Shown piece after piece: positions 11,975 through 23,768 of a stretch of 64,000 nt of DNA; the stretch's first letter is position 1; each line of letters starts with the position of its first letter. Location of the stretch: contig NW_020312012.1 of assembly GCF_003144115.1 (NCBI RefSeq), forward strand, positions 101,619-165,618, in the 5' to 3' direction. The DNA is from Tilletiopsis washingtonensis (taxonomy: Eukaryota; Basidiomycota; Exobasidiomycetes; Entylomatales). The position numbers and the translations under genes are program-made. The notes below the pieces were generated by a model. That model made no database searches and had not been told where the DNA came from. It worked only from the letters and a program-made list of their open reading frames with translations.

Positions 11975-12873
11975 CTATCTCTTCTTCTTGGCATCGGGGT
12001 CCTGGTCGGCACTGCCGCAGGGGGGATGTCAGCTTGGGCAGAAGGAGCCTCAAACGCCTGCAACGCACACGTTGAGCAGCAGGCTCTCGGCATCGAGCAT
12101 GATGCGGTTGCCGCTGTTGGCGAGGATGTGGGCAATGTCGCGCGCCGCCTCGAGCTTGCGCAGCTGCAGGAAGCCGCCGCGTGCCGCCTGGCCCACGAGT
12201 TCCTAGACACAAGAGATGAGCATGCAGGCAAGCACGTGCAGTCATCACACTACGCACCGCGGACTTGGCCTCTCCCTGTGCGCGCACGATGATGCTGGCC
12301 TTCTCCTGGATCGCCTGGTCGACGAGGAACGCCGCGCGCAGTGCCGTCTGCTGCGCAATCTGCTTGGCCTCGACGGCGTGCGTGAACTCGGGCGAGAAGG
12401 CGACGTGCGTGATGGAGACGTCGTCGAGCACGAGGTTGAAGCGCCGCGCGCGCATCGTCAGGTTCTCGCGCACCAGGCGCGACACCATCTCGCGCTGCGT
12501 GATGAGCTGCGAGGCGTTGAACTGCGCGACGACGCTCTTGAGCACCTCTGCAGCAAGGCGTCAGCATGGCAGGAGAGGTGCATCACGGCGTGACAGCGCG
12601 GAGCGTAGCGACGTACGGGCAGGTGCCGCACCGCGCGCATGCACAGACCGGAGCGACAGGTGCCGCACCGCTCGGACTGAACTGGGCAACACGGCGTGCT
12701 CTCCGCCATGGCCAGCGTGGGACGAGCATGGCAGCACGGACGATCACTCGACGTGCGAGACATCCGCGAGCGGCGCGACGCCGCCCGGAGGCCAAGCGTG
12801 CAGCGAACGGGGGTGGCGACCAGCGAGGCCAATGATGGACCAAGCAGGGCAGCTAGCGCACACTCTCCCCCTC

Positions 12874-12904
<31 letters not shown>

Positions 12905-14113
12905 TGGCGCGCCACTCACCATTGACGATGCTCGGCAGCACGCGCTCGTCGTAGTCGGTGCCCAGCTCGCGGAAGATGGTCGGCAGCTGCTCGACGGCCG
13001 GGCGGCTCAGCACGCGGCAGGTGATGTTGACCATCTGCAGGTCCTTTGTGCCGGTGAGCGACGCGATGCTGCGCGGCTTGGCGCGCACGTCGTAGTCGAT
13101 GGGCGTCTCGAACCAGGGGATCTGAGAAGAGGGCAAATACGGCAGTGCAGCAGTGCAGGCGAAGTGTTGAGGCGAAGTGTGGTAGGAGGAGGCGAAGTGC
13201 GGCAGTGCGGCAGAGCGAGAAGAAGCGGGCGAGCGGCAGCGCGCGGAGGGCAGCGCAAGTGCAGCAGAGCAGGTGCAGCAGAGCAGGTGCAGCAGAGGAG
13301 GGCAAAGACGGAGGAGGAAAGCAGACGATCAGCAGCCGCTGCAGCCCACAATGCACGCCATCACGCACCACAAGATGCGTGCCTTCGTTGTAGATGTCCG
13401 GCTTGACGCCCGAGAGGCGCGAGTACTTGATGGCGCGGTGGCCACCGTCGACTGTGTGTGGGCGTGTGTGTGTCAGCAGGCCGGCGCAGCAGCGCGAGGA
13501 GCAAAGCGCCATCTCGGCGGCAGCACCGCAGCGTGAGAAGCACAGCGCCATCTCGGCGGCAGCACAGCCGCGCGCCGGACGCAGCGGCGAGGCCGCACAG
13601 CGGGAGGGGACATGGACGAGGCTGGCAGCACGGGCAGTGGCCCCCCAGAGGTGCGACGGTGCCGCAGCCAGCGCACGGCGTCACACAGCGTGCGCACCAG
13701 CTGCAGCCGCACACCCGCGAGGGCAGCGCTCCAGCAACATTGCCGCCGAGGTGCCCCGCCGTCGCCGCCGTGCGCACGCAGCCGCGCGCGGCGATCGCGG
13801 CATCATCGGCAGCGCGAAGCGCCGCGGCACGGCCCATGGCGGCCTCTCCAGCTGCGCACCTCTCCTCACTGCCCACACCGCGACGCCACGCACCGTTGAA
13901 GAGGCTCGAGTTGAGCGCAATGCCGCCGCCGATGAGCAGGAACAGGCCGGCGCCGCCGCCGAGCAGGCCAGCGCTGGGCCGGCCGCCGGGCCCGCCTGCG
14001 CCGCCAGCGCCGCCGCCGCCGCCGCCGGCACCGCCGCCGAAGCCGGCACGCGCCTGCTCGGAGAAGCGCTGGGCGAGCTTTTGCAGCGCGGCACGCGCGG
14101 GAGGCGAGTTCAT
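11975..14113 (-). CDS. PHB2: Prohibitin-2
   Basis: Six exons (13894-14113, 13369-13451, 12920-13121, 12258-12547, 12069-12202, 11975-12011) keep phase and give 321 aa. After a Gly-rich N-terminal segment comes the membrane anchor ([15 protein letters not shown]). The SPFH domain includes [31 protein letters not shown] and NFN-like [16 protein letters not shown]. The C-terminal coiled coil ends with a short basic tail, AKKKR. Prohibitin-2 forms the inner-membrane ring with prohibitin-1 that protects m-AAA substrates and organises cristae. The final donor had to be GTGCGT, leaving two bases, for the last exon to be in frame. A 29-C run (12876-12904) lies about 10 nt beyond the donor of intron 3. 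Confidence 0.93.
12876..12904. repeat. Homopolymer C29 in PHB2 intron 3
   Basis: An uninterrupted run of about 29 C on the plus strand reads as G on the transcribed strand and starts about 10 nt downstream of the intron donor (12914-12919). The exact length is uncertain in any assembly. Confidence 0.9.
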
Positions 14114-14450
14114 GATGAGGAGGGGTGGTGGGGTGTGGGGGTGCAGGGGACAAGGGAAGCGCGCAGCAGCAGCAGCGCGGCGGGAGACGTCAGCAGCGCG
14201 CCAGGGTGCGGCGCGCGGTGCGCACGGCTGACATGCGCGCGCACGCGCCTCTCGGCCGACAACGCGCGCCGCCTGGCCAGGGAGAGCGCCTAGTCTCACT
14301 CTCTCGCTTCCCGACAGCTTGCAGTGCTTGACTGCACTCTTGAACATGGCATCAGTGGCGTGCTTGGAAACAAGACGACGCCCGCGGAGCTGCGAAGCGG
14401 CAATGAGGGCGGCAAGATGAGGAGCACAGCTGCGAGGAGCAAAAAGATTC
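14114..14450. other. PHB2 upstream region, no gene seen
   Basis: The 337 nt between the PHB2 start codon and the tRNA-Ser gene are GC-rich at first and turn to the lower-GC composition of the adjoining island toward the right. I find no convincing coding sequence. Confidence 0.5.
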
Positions 14451-14542
14451 GACGCCTGCAGGATTCGAACCTGCGCAGCAAATGCTAAACGATGTAGATA
14501 CAGATTCTAGTCGACCTCCTTAGACCACTCGGACAAAGCGCC
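14451..14542 (-). tRNA. tRNA-Ser(AGA) with a short intron
   Basis: On the minus strand the acceptor strands GGCGCTT and AGGCGTC pair (two G-U pairs). The T arm is GCAGG-TTCGAAT-CCTGC and a long variable arm folds as AGCA/TGCT, so the tRNA is class II. The unpaired discriminator base is G, as in serine tRNAs. The anticodon region reads CTAGAA followed by about 11 nt before the 3' stem, which fits anticodon AGA with a canonical intron after base 37. A TTTTT terminator follows at 14441-14446. It sits exactly at the left edge of the lower-GC island. Confidence 0.82.
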
Positions 14543-14549
14543 GTACTTA

Positions 14550-17500
14550 TGACAGAACCCCTTTCAGACTGAATACCAGCACCTTGCCGGTATTCTCTGC
14601 ACACCAGGGGATCAGCAGCAAGCAAAGCTGGCGGCTTGGCAGCTCAAGCCACACGCACCCTGCCCAGAAGGAGCCAATGTAGTAGGCTGAGATCTTGAGG
14701 TTGGAGCCCTGAGCAAGAGCTGCACGCGCAACAAGCTGGGCATGCTGAGCCTTGAGGAGACGCTTGGTGCTGGGACCTAGCTGACCTTGACCAACGGCAA
14801 GGATGAGCTTGTCAAAGATTGCAAGGTGGACAGAGAGGCGTGCAAGAAATTGTTGTTGCAGATGTCCAACCAGACCCACTGCGCACTCAGTCATTGCCTG
14901 CTGTTGATGCTGAACTTCAAGCACATCACCTAGATACCTGGGTTAGGGTTAGGGTTAGCTAGCGCCGGGCGGCGTGGTGCAACTTGTGCAGTTCACAAGC
15001 AAGGGCAGCAAGTGGCACCTGCCGCCGCCATTGCAGGTCCGGACCAGGCTTGCCCCAACTCTGGCCAACGCAAACGGCAAGAAGAAATCCAAGTGCGCGC
15101 CATTGCCCGCCTTGGCGGACTTGTCTGCCGCTATGCCAGGCGCCGTGCCAGTGCCAGTGATTGACTGCGCCGGCAACCGCAGGCTGTTTGGCTCCCTCAG
15201 CAGGCGGCTAGTGCGTGCCATCTACGTGCTTGCAATCAATGAGGCAGGTGAGTTGCACCTTTGCGCTTCTACTTATTGGCTCACTGCAGGGCAGCTCAGG
15301 GCCAGCAAGTGTCAGCAAAGAAGCGCAAGAAGCTGGGTGTGACGGTGAGTTGGAGGCTTGTTTGCCCATTGGCAATGCTCATGCTGCTGTGACGCTGAAG
15401 AGGGGGATAGTGTCAAAGACTGCAAGGCGCAAGCTCTACAGTATGTATACACAACCTACCATTGCTCAGCAAGGCGCGCCAGCAGCACGCCGCAGATTAG
15501 GCAGCCAAGAACATGTTCATCATCAAGCTGGAGCAGGCCCAGGCCAAGCAGCGGGCCAAGAAGCTTGCTGCCAAGAAGCCTTGGCCCAAGACTGCCCAGG
15601 CAGCGCGCAATGCTGCCGCACTAGCGTGCAACCCTGCTGCCTGTGCAAAGTACACCACTGGGATCTGTGCCCTTGACCTGTGAGTGTGCTGTGCCAGGAG
15701 GGCGTCATATCTCTGACAGCTCAAGCGCAGGGACCTGCAAGAGCAGTATGACTCCATTCTTGAGGACAGTGCCCGCCCTGTGGAGCGGGCAGCCTTGGCG
15801 CAGGAGCTGGCAAACAGGCACTCTGGCGGACCATGAGCTCTGGCGCGCTGCAGCAGCGCTGGCCGTGCGTCAGCTTCCTGCAAGGTCAGCTCTGTCTCTC
15901 TTCCTTCCCAACGCTGCCGCTCTCCTGCCGCCTCTCTCCTCTGTTCCTCCTCTCTTCCTTTTCTTGCTTCCTCTCTTCCTTGATTACTCTCCTCCTTGTG
16001 TGTTGCCTGTCAAACTTCAATGTGCTTGGCTGACCAGACAGTGTTCCTTGCATGCGCGCCCGGTTGCGCCTGTCTCTGCGCTGATGCGTCTGCCACACCT
16101 ATATTGTGCGTGACCTGTGGGCCTCTTGCGTGCATTGCACACAGCTGAGCATGGCACTCATGTAATGATCCCAAGGCAGTCTGCTCTGCACATGGCTGTA
16201 TGTGGTAGTGCAAGCTGTCCAGGCGCTACCCCCTGTAGAGGAAGAGCAGAAAGCGGCCCATGACACTGCGCAGCAAGCAGGCTTGACACTGTCTTTGAAG
16301 CACAAGCAAGGCATGCAGCACAGCAGGTGTCAGCACAGCAGGTGTCATCACAGCTGCATGTTTGATGCAGTAGGAGGCCTTGGCGCCGGCCACACTGGGT
16401 GCACAGGCTTCAGATCATCAGGGATATCAGCAGAGCCCTCTTGTGCCAGTGCAATTGCTAGGCTGGAAGCTCTGTAGACTACATCTTGCCCCTTCAGCAT
16501 CCAGCTCCAGTATTGATGCACAATGGGCTGCAAAGCATCAATGCACTCCTTGATGTTGATGTGGGGTTGTAGTGGTGTCAGTGTACAGCGCTTGTAGAGC
16601 CAAGCTGCTGGACTGAGCTCACCTGATGTAGTTGTTGTTACAGGTGATCTTCATCACAGCTCAGACCAGATTATGCAAATTCTCCACCACTGGCACCTGA
16701 TGCCTGCAGCCATCAAGGGCATGTCACACTGGCAACTTGTCAACTACAATGCTGCCATAAAGCTCTGCCTCCATATTTCAAAGTCAGACTAGCATTGTGC
16801 ACCTCAATCCCAGTGACTGGGGTGTCTTTGAGCATCTGCGGCACAAAATTGTGCAAGAATCTGCTCAGTTCCTCTGCTCGTTCAGTACAGCAGAAGCATT
16901 GGATGGAGCTGCAGCTGAGACTAACCTGCTCCAGCTGCAGCAAAGCGCAGTCAGGGCCTCATGCAGACCAAGAAAGCTGCAAGAGCTTGGAGGGGCTTTG
17001 CACAGCCCTTGGGGTGCCAAGACCAGGCTTGGTCCCGGTGTGCGCAACTGCTTGCTGCGCTGTGCGCCATCAGTGTGTCCAGCGGCTCTGACATGGCATA
17101 CATGAGCAGTGCGCAGTAGTGGACAGCATCCTGGCGCCCCATGGCCAGCTTTGCACACAGTGTACCAGCAGCCTTCCCTGATCATTGGCATCGGGCAAGT
17201 CAATGCCAAAAGGCTTGAGTTGCAAGGAAGGAGCTTGAGGTGTGCCCTGGCCTAGCGCGTTGTCAATGATGCAGAGTTGCTCCTCCCAGTAGCGCAGACA
17301 GATACTGACAATTGGCTTCACAGGCTGCGCTGATGCCAAGGCGCGCCAACAAGCTTGCTTGACACCGCTTGGCACAGCAGTTGTGCTGTAGCCATTGCCT
17401 CCAGGCTTTGTGCTGAGGGCAAAGCGCTCTCCAAGCGTCTCAAGGAGGCACTCTGCCTGGCATGCGCAGCTGCGGTTCATCAATGCACCATTGAAGGGGC

Positions 17501-19440
17501 AACAACTTGCACCCTACCCCTTGAGCACGCCATAGCCCTCAAGCGCACCATTGCCTTTGAGCACACCAAGGAAGCAAGCCAGAAAGGAGCCTTTTGCAAG
17601 CTCCTTCTTGCCAATGGCAAGCAAGCAGGTTGCCTTGTTGAGGTCACCAAGGGAACAGGTCCATGCTGTATTGCAGTAGCAGGAGCGCAATGTGGCAGGC
17701 ACAGGACAGATGACCCAGCAATTACCCCTGGCAGGGCATGCACCAGCATGTTGCTGTTGACCAACAGCACAGCAATGCAGCTGCCCAGCACCTGCGTTGC
17801 TTGCGCAATGAGACAGTTGGCCTCATCTGCTGCCACAATATGTGGCACACAATCAAGCTCAAGCTCCTTGGCAAGCTCCTTTTTGGCAACAAGGCGGTGG
17901 CCATTGGCAACAAACACGTGCCGTGTGCCTGCAGCCAAGCAGAGGTCTTTGCGCTGCTGCAGGTGCTGCATCAAGGCTGTGCTTGCATATTGCAGCAGCT
18001 TGGACTCCTGTGGCACTGTGTGCACCGCCTTGCACATCCAGTTTGCTGCAAAACCGGCCTGCTTGCGCATGCAAAAGACAAGTGGTCTCAAGCTTGATGT
18101 TGGCGCCTGCAGGACTGTCCCAGCAGCATAGCAGACAAGCGCCCTTGGCAGCAGCCAGCTTGGCGTACTTGGCAAGTTGTGCCACAACTGCAGCAACAAT
18201 GGGGGCAACCAGGACAGGCAGGTTGTGTGGCACTGCCCCGTTGAACAGCAGCTTGCAGGAGTGCGCGCTGCCTGTCAACAAGTACAGTGCATTCTCAGCC
18301 ACTCAGGAAGCATGGTGATGCTTTGGTTGCTCCTCCCTTCTCCTCCTCCTCCTGGCGCACCTTCTCCCTTTTCTTACGCCTGCTTGGACTCCTCCTCTTC
18401 AGCAGCACGCTTCTTGAGGGCCATGCAAGCAGCTTTGGCCAAGCCCTTTTGACTGGCAAGCTCCTTAGCTGTCTCTGCATTGGCAGTGGCCTTGCGCTCC
18501 TCATGCTGGCGCTGTGCCTATGAGCAGCGTGCCAGCTTGAGCACTCAGACTGGGCAAGGGCAGCATGACATACAGCAAAGGCAAGGGCCTTGTGATGCAC
18601 ATCAGGTGCAGATGCAGATGCCAAGCTCATGATGAACATGCTCCTGGCAAGAAAAGGCCTGTGTGCATGTTGTGCTGTAGTGAGCAGCTTCTTGCCAAGG
18701 CCTTTGCAGGGGCTTGTTTGCATTCAAGATCTATCACCTCATTGAGCGCTGATTGCTGTTGACTACCACAAGATTGAGCAACAACAACTGATGTTCTCTG
18801 CAGTAAGACTGGCATGTGCCATTTTGCGCTACATTGCTCTGGCAGCACTGATCAACAACGCAGTTGTGAACCATCAGCTCCTACAGAAGCAGCTTCTCTT
18901 GCATCTTGGCGTGGCTGCTCATGCTGCCGCGCCAGCTTTTGCTGCTGGTGCAGAGCCGGGAGACTGCCCAGGCAGCGCCCTCATGGGCATGCCAGAACAC
19001 CCAGCCAGAGGGCACCTCCCACAGCAGCAGCAGCAGAGCTTGACATTGGCGCTTTGGCTGCGCAGTGCTCAACATCCGCTGCATGGACTCAAACAGGGCC
19101 CAGTCCAGCGGCAGCAGCCAGGTACTGACGTCCAACAAGGTAGTGCGCCTCTACTGGCGCATTTGGAGACAACTTGCTGCAGGCATCAAGACAACGTACA
19201 AGCAGGTGGCCTGCATCCTTGGCATTGCCGCCATGACCGTCAGCAACGTCTGTTGTCAACAGAATTACAAGATTGACAGCACAGTCACAGCAGGTTGTCT
19301 GCGGCAGACCTTGAGCTTGAGCATGCTGCTGTTGTCCTTGTTGTAGGCGCGCTCCTCCATTGTTGCCCTGAGAGCAAAGACCAACACCCGTCTCTGCCTG
19401 CCTGCCCCCCCCCTGCGCTCTTTCTTTAGCCTGAGTCACA
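14550..19440. mobile_element. Lower-GC, TCG-depleted island 1 (degenerate repeat-like DNA)
   Basis: Composition changes sharply from the GC-rich flanks. CpG is much rarer, TG and CA are common, and by eye I find only two TCG and no CGA between 14560 and 19360 although many GCG, ACG and CCG remain. Open frames are short and none matches a family I recognise. Patches look like decayed coding DNA: 15511-15683 (+) encodes a Lys/Ala-rich stretch (KLEQAQAKQRAKKLAAKK) and 17480-18208 (-) is a 242-codon frame without a known motif. This pattern suits an old transposon or subtelomeric element hit by cytosine-directed mutation. I cannot define terminal repeats, so the element call is inference. Confidence 0.5.
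14941..14958 (+). repeat. Interstitial telomeric repeat (TTAGGG)
   Basis: GGTTAGGGTTAGGGTTAG is a perfect 18-bp match to the TTAGGG telomere unit, placed inside island 1 with ordinary sequence on both sides. The G-rich strand is the plus strand, which at a true end would point to the right. Confidence 0.85.
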
Positions 19441-19557
19441 CTCTGCCTTCTGCGCAGCGGCCGAATCACGCCTCGTCCATGCTTGGACTCGAGAACGTCA
19501 TGTCATTTGCCACAGCCAACGGCGGGCAAGTGGGGAACGGGCGGAGGCGCGCGCCTG

Positions 19558-22103
19558 CTACTCGTCAAAGTCGTCCACTGCGCGCGGGGCGTGAGCTGCA
19601 GCGACACGCACGCGCTCGCAGACACTCACAGTCGATGCTGCCAAACCCGCCATAGCCCGGCTGCCGGGCGGCCTGCGCCTAGAGGGCAGAGTGAGCGGCA
19701 GTTGCGACGGAGCTCACGTCACGCACACGCACCTTTGACAGGAAGCGGCCGCTGCGGGCCGTGGCGCGCTCCTTGCGCTCAACGAGCTCGTTGCTGTGCT
19801 GCAGCTCGAGCGCGAGCTGCTCGAGGCGCCGCATCGCGTCGGCGGTGCGGTACTGCTCGGCGGGCGCCTCGAAAGTGAGGATGGCCTTGCCCGGCTGGTC
19901 CTCGGCGCCGGGACACGGCGCGACGGACGCGTTGAGCCAGCGGAGGCGCACCTGCTGAGTGTGAGCTGGCGTTGCCAAGAGCGGCGGGCGCACGCACCAT
20001 CTCGCGCAGGCTGCTCTGCAGCTCCGCCACGGCGCTCTCGCCGCCGAGACCCAGCAGCGCGGCGGCGTCGCGCAGCGAGACGGCGCTGAGCGTGTCCTGC
20101 AGGCGCTGGATGCGGCGCATCGGGTACATCTGCACGAGCTTGTCGACGAAGCAGGCGTTGGCGTCCTGCGAGGGCCGTCAGCAGCGGCACGAAGCGCGAA
20201 GCGTCACGATGGCCAAGCGTCACGGCCGCGAAGCGTCACGGTGGCGGAGCGTCATGGTGGCGAAGCGTCACGGCAGCGCAACGTCACGACACAGGCGCCC
20301 CCCCCCCCCCCAAATAGCACGGCGGCGCGCGACGCACCTGCTCAAACACCTTGCGGTGGTCGACGACGAGCTGTGCCAGCTCCTCCTGCGCGCGGTCGAC
20401 CCTGTCGGCCGCGGTGCCGCCCGAGGTGCGCAGCGCGGCCGGCAGGTTCAGCGCGGGCCGGCGCGCGTACACGCGCGCCAGCTGCTCGTACGCCTCGAGG
20501 CTGCCGGCGACGCCGCTGCTGGGCGTGCGCAGCGCGCGCGCCACGGCGGGTGCGATGTGCTTGGGCAGCGGCGTGGTCTACACATGGAAGGGGGGGTGAG
20601 CCGCCGCCGGCTTGGGGCCTCTTCGCCGACGCACCTTGCCGTGGAGGAGGAGCTGCAGGAGCAGGCGCTTCTTGTACGCGTCGAGCTGGATCGCACTGAC
20701 GTGCTGCGCGGGTGCGCAGAGGCACTGTCCGGGGNNNNNNNNNNNNNNNNNNNNNNNNNNNNNNNNNNNNNNNNNNNNNNNNNNNNNNNNNNNNNNNNNN
20801 NNNNNNNNNNNNNNNNNNNNNNNNNNNNNNNNNNNNNNNNNNNNNNNNNNNNNNNNNNNNNNNNNNNNNNNNNNNNNNNNNNNNNNNNNNNNNNNNNNNN
20901 NNNNNNNNNNNNNNNNNNNNNNNNNNNNNNNNNNNNNNNNNNNNNNNNNNNNNNNNNNNNNNNNNNNNNNNNNNNNNNNNNNNNNNNNNNNNNNNNNNNN
21001 NNNNNNNNNNNNNNNNNNNNNNNNNNNNNNNNNNNNNNNNNNNNNNNNNNNNNNNNNNNNNNNNNNNNNNNNNNNNNNNNNNNNNNNNNNNNNNNNNNNN
21101 NNNNNNNNNNNNNNNNNNNNNNNNNNNNNNNNNNNNNNNNNNNNNNNNNNNNNNNNNNNNNNNNNNNNNNNNNNNNNNNNNNNNNNNNNNNNNNNNNNNN
21201 NNNNNNNNNGGGGGGGACGTACAAGGCGCCCGGGCGGCGACTTACGTCCTGCAGGCTCTCGGCGACGGCGTGCAGCAGGTGCGCGAACTGGTCGACTGCA
21301 CAGGGGGAACGTCAGGCGTGCTCGGGCTGCGCCGGTGCGGGCGCGGGCTCACCGCGCGCGGCGGCTTGGCGCAGCACGTTGCCGTCGCCGAGGCGCAGCA
21401 GCGCGTCGATGAACGGCACCAGCGCCGCACGCTCCGCCGGCGCCGGGCGCGCGATGATGCGTGCGATGCTGCGGTGGGGGGTGAGCGGCGTGCTTGCGGC
21501 CTGGCGTGACGAGCAGCGCGCGACCGCACGACGGTGAGCATGCGCCCCGCAGCGGCGTCGAGCGCGGCGCATGCATCGCCGAGGCACCGACGTCGAGCAT
21601 GGACGGCAGCAAGCGCCGACGACCGCACTGCAGGCGCTGTGACGAAGGCACCGACGACGCCCCAGGACTTGCATGTGACGCAGGCACGCGACTCGCTGTG
21701 CTGCCGCGGTGACGCTGGCGCCTCTGGCTGCCCGCGCCCTGCTGCGCCACATGCCCGCCGCTGCTGCTCTGCGCCCCGCATGCACCCCGCACCCGCACGC
21801 CACTCACAGCACATGCAGGCCGACAAGGGCGGCGGGCGCGCGCCACTCGACGAACGCCAGCGGCTCGTGCGCGCCGGCGGCGGCGGCGAGCAGCACGGTG
21901 CCGGCGCCGTCGCGCTCGCGCTCGCGGCGCTGCAGGCGCTCCAGCGCGTCGGCCAGCTGCGCCAGCTGCGGCGGCGGCGCGGCGTGGCCGGCACCGGTGC
22001 CTGTGCTGCCGGCGGCGACGGCCTCGGCCAGCGCAAAGGCCTCGTCGAGCGAGTGCAGCACGAGGGGCGCGGGCGCGGCGGCGGGCGCGGGCGGAGCGGC
22101 CAT
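19558..22103 (-). CDS. CSN3: COP9 signalosome subunit 3 (CSN3), interrupted by a gap
   Basis: Exons are 21808-22103, 21353-21468 and 21246-21295, then the assembly gap, then 20635 into the gap, 20338-20577, 19998-20165, 19733-19951, 19630-19678 and 19558-19577. The part after the gap aligns well with animal CSN3: DAYKKRLLLQLLLHGK corresponds to its SYKKYILVSLILLGKV, followed by LPKHIAPAVARA, SLEAYEQLARVY and the PCI-domain stretch FVDKLVQMYPMRRIQRLQ with VSLRDAAALLGL. The short acidic C-terminus DLDDFDE is typical of the subunit. CSN3 is a PCI scaffold of the complex that removes NEDD8 from cullins. About 418 residues are visible, close to the 423 of human CSN3, so the gap hides a modest stretch of exon plus intron. 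An F-box-like array lies in the same window, but no direct link is implied. Confidence 0.82.
20735..21209. other. Assembly gap (475 N) inside CSN3
   Basis: The gap is flanked by GGGG on the left and eight G on the right, suggesting an unresolved G homopolymer. It removes the middle of CSN3, including the start of the exon whose end is at 20635. Confidence 0.97.
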
Positions 22104-22684
22104 GGCCGGCGCTGGTGGGGTGTGTAAGCCGAGAAGGGGCGACACTGGCGCAGTGTGGATGGGTGCGACGCGGGCCGGCGGCGCGGAGAGGAGATGGCGG
22201 AGCGGAGGAGAGGCGCGCGAGCGAGGTGTGCCCAGCAGTCACCCGCGCTGGCGGCTGCGCGCGCGCGGCGTCCTTCAGGCGCGCCTGGCCTGTGCGCCGC
22301 CGCAGCAAAGCGCAATGCACTCGACTCGCACTCGTCCTTTGCTTCTCCACGCTGACGGCAGCCAGTGCAGAGACAGCATGCTCCAGGCCTGGGCCTTGGC
22401 TCGTCGGCAACATGCGTGCAGCCTGGGCGTGTGCGCGCGGGCCCTGTGCGGCGCCGTGTGGGGCGGCCGAGCAACAAGAGGCGCGAGGCTGCGTGTCGTG
22501 TGCGGCGCGGCAAGGTGAGAAGCGCGCCGGGCGACAAGGAGGCGCCGGCGCGCTGCACGCTGCTCCCGACTCACCACCACCACGCTGCGCGCTGCACTAC
22601 CCCTCACCACCACCACCACCACCACCACCACCACCACCACCACCACCACCACCACCACCACCACTCTCGCCTCTGCACCACCAC
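22104..22684. promoter_or_regulatory. CSN3-methyltransferase divergent intergenic region
   Basis: These 581 nt separate two start codons. Apart from the CAC trinucleotide repeat just before the plus-strand gene I see no coding sequence or recognisable site. Confidence 0.5.
22604..22664 (+). repeat. (CAC)n microsatellite, about 20 units
   Basis: A perfect CAC/ACC trinucleotide run ends 21 nt before the ATG at 22685, so it is probably in the 5' leader of the methyltransferase mRNA. It opens long artificial frames on both strands (poly-His, poly-Thr, poly-Trp, poly-Gly) that should be ignored. Confidence 0.95.
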
Positions 22685-23677
22685 ATGCTCTCGCCGCTCC
22701 TCACCGCCGAGCCCTTTGCGCCGTGCGCCGGCGCCGCCGCGCGCCTGCTCAAGGCCGCGCAGCCGCTGCTGCTCGTCGGCCTGCTCCTCTGGCACGGCGC
22801 CCTCGCCGCCCTCGCCACGCAGCTGCGTGCGGCGCTGGCAGGCGCGCCGGCGCAGCTGCTGCGCCCGGCGGCGTGGCGCGACGCGCTGCTGGCGCGCGCC
22901 ATGCCCGTGCTGCTCGCCGCGAGCGACGAGACGTGGGCGCCCGTGAAGCGCGACCTCGTCGCCCATGCCCACGGCAGCGTGCTCGAGGTCGGCGCCGGCT
23001 CGGGCATGACGCTCAAGTACTACCGCCGCAGCGAGGTGCGTCGGTGCGCAGAGGGCCAGAGAGATGGGCCACTGCAGTGGTGGGCCAGTGCGGCATGGAG
23101 GGGCAAGACTGCGGCGAGCGCACGAGTGCATCTGCCGCACGTCTGCAGTGCTGCGGCACCAGCACCTGCCGCGCCGCTGACTCGCCCTTGACAGGTCACG
23201 TCGCTCGTGCTCCTCGAGCCCTTTGCCGAGCTGCACGCGCCGCTGCGCAGCGCCATTGCCGCGCACGGCCTCGGCGCCGTGGCCACGCTCGTGCCGCACG
23301 GCGTGCACGAGCGGCGCGCGCTGGCGCAGGCGGGCGTGCGCGCCGCGCGCTTCGACACCGTCGTGCTGGTGCAGGTGCTGTGCTCCATTCCCGAGCCGCA
23401 CGCGCACCTGGCGTACCTGCAGTCGCTGCTGGCGCCCGGCGGGCGCCTGCTGCTCTTCGAGCACGTCGGCAGCGCCTCGCGCCTCACGCGTGCCGTGCAG
23501 CGCGCCTGGACCTACCCGCTCTGGCGCTTCGTCGCCGCCGGCTGCTGCCTCGACCGCGACTCGGGCGTGTGGCTCGCGCAGCTCGGCGGCTGGAAGCACG
23601 TCGAGCTGCTGCGCCCCGCCAGCGAGGACGACGGCGATGTGGTGCCGCACGCCGTCGGCATCTTCACCAAGGCGTAG
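22685..23677 (+). CDS. METTL7-like SAM-dependent methyltransferase
   Basis: Two exons (22685-23035 and 23195-23677) give 277 aa. A hydrophobic N-terminal segment (about residues 28-45) would anchor the protein in the ER or lipid-droplet membrane. SAM-binding motif I, VLEVGAGSG, is near residue 100. A Methyltransf_11-type core follows with FDTVVLVQVLCSIPEP and LLAPGGRLLLFEHV. This order and size match the METTL7/TMT1 group, whose animal members methylate thiols, and fungal homologues of unknown substrate. The conserved HV(G/A) and late WDGCC-like part is represented by AAGCCLDRDSG. Substrate not assignable from sequence. It converges on the next gene with 91 nt between stops. Confidence 0.78.
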
Positions 23678-23768
23678 GAGGAAGTCACAATTACAACATG
23701 GGCGGGGCGTGACGTGCGGGTGCGGAGCAGTGCAGTGGGAGGCAGCGGAGGCAATGGAGGCATGCGTG

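Noticed and set aside
14941-14958. A true chromosome end at the telomere repeat
   Set aside because: Only about three units, with sequence continuing on both sides and intact genes beyond; an internal repeat is the simpler reading.
17480-18208. Helicase-like reading of a 242-codon frame in island 1
   Set aside because: A VAADEAN string recalls a DEAD/H box, but no Walker A or other helicase motif is found in order, so a subtelomeric helicase cannot be claimed.
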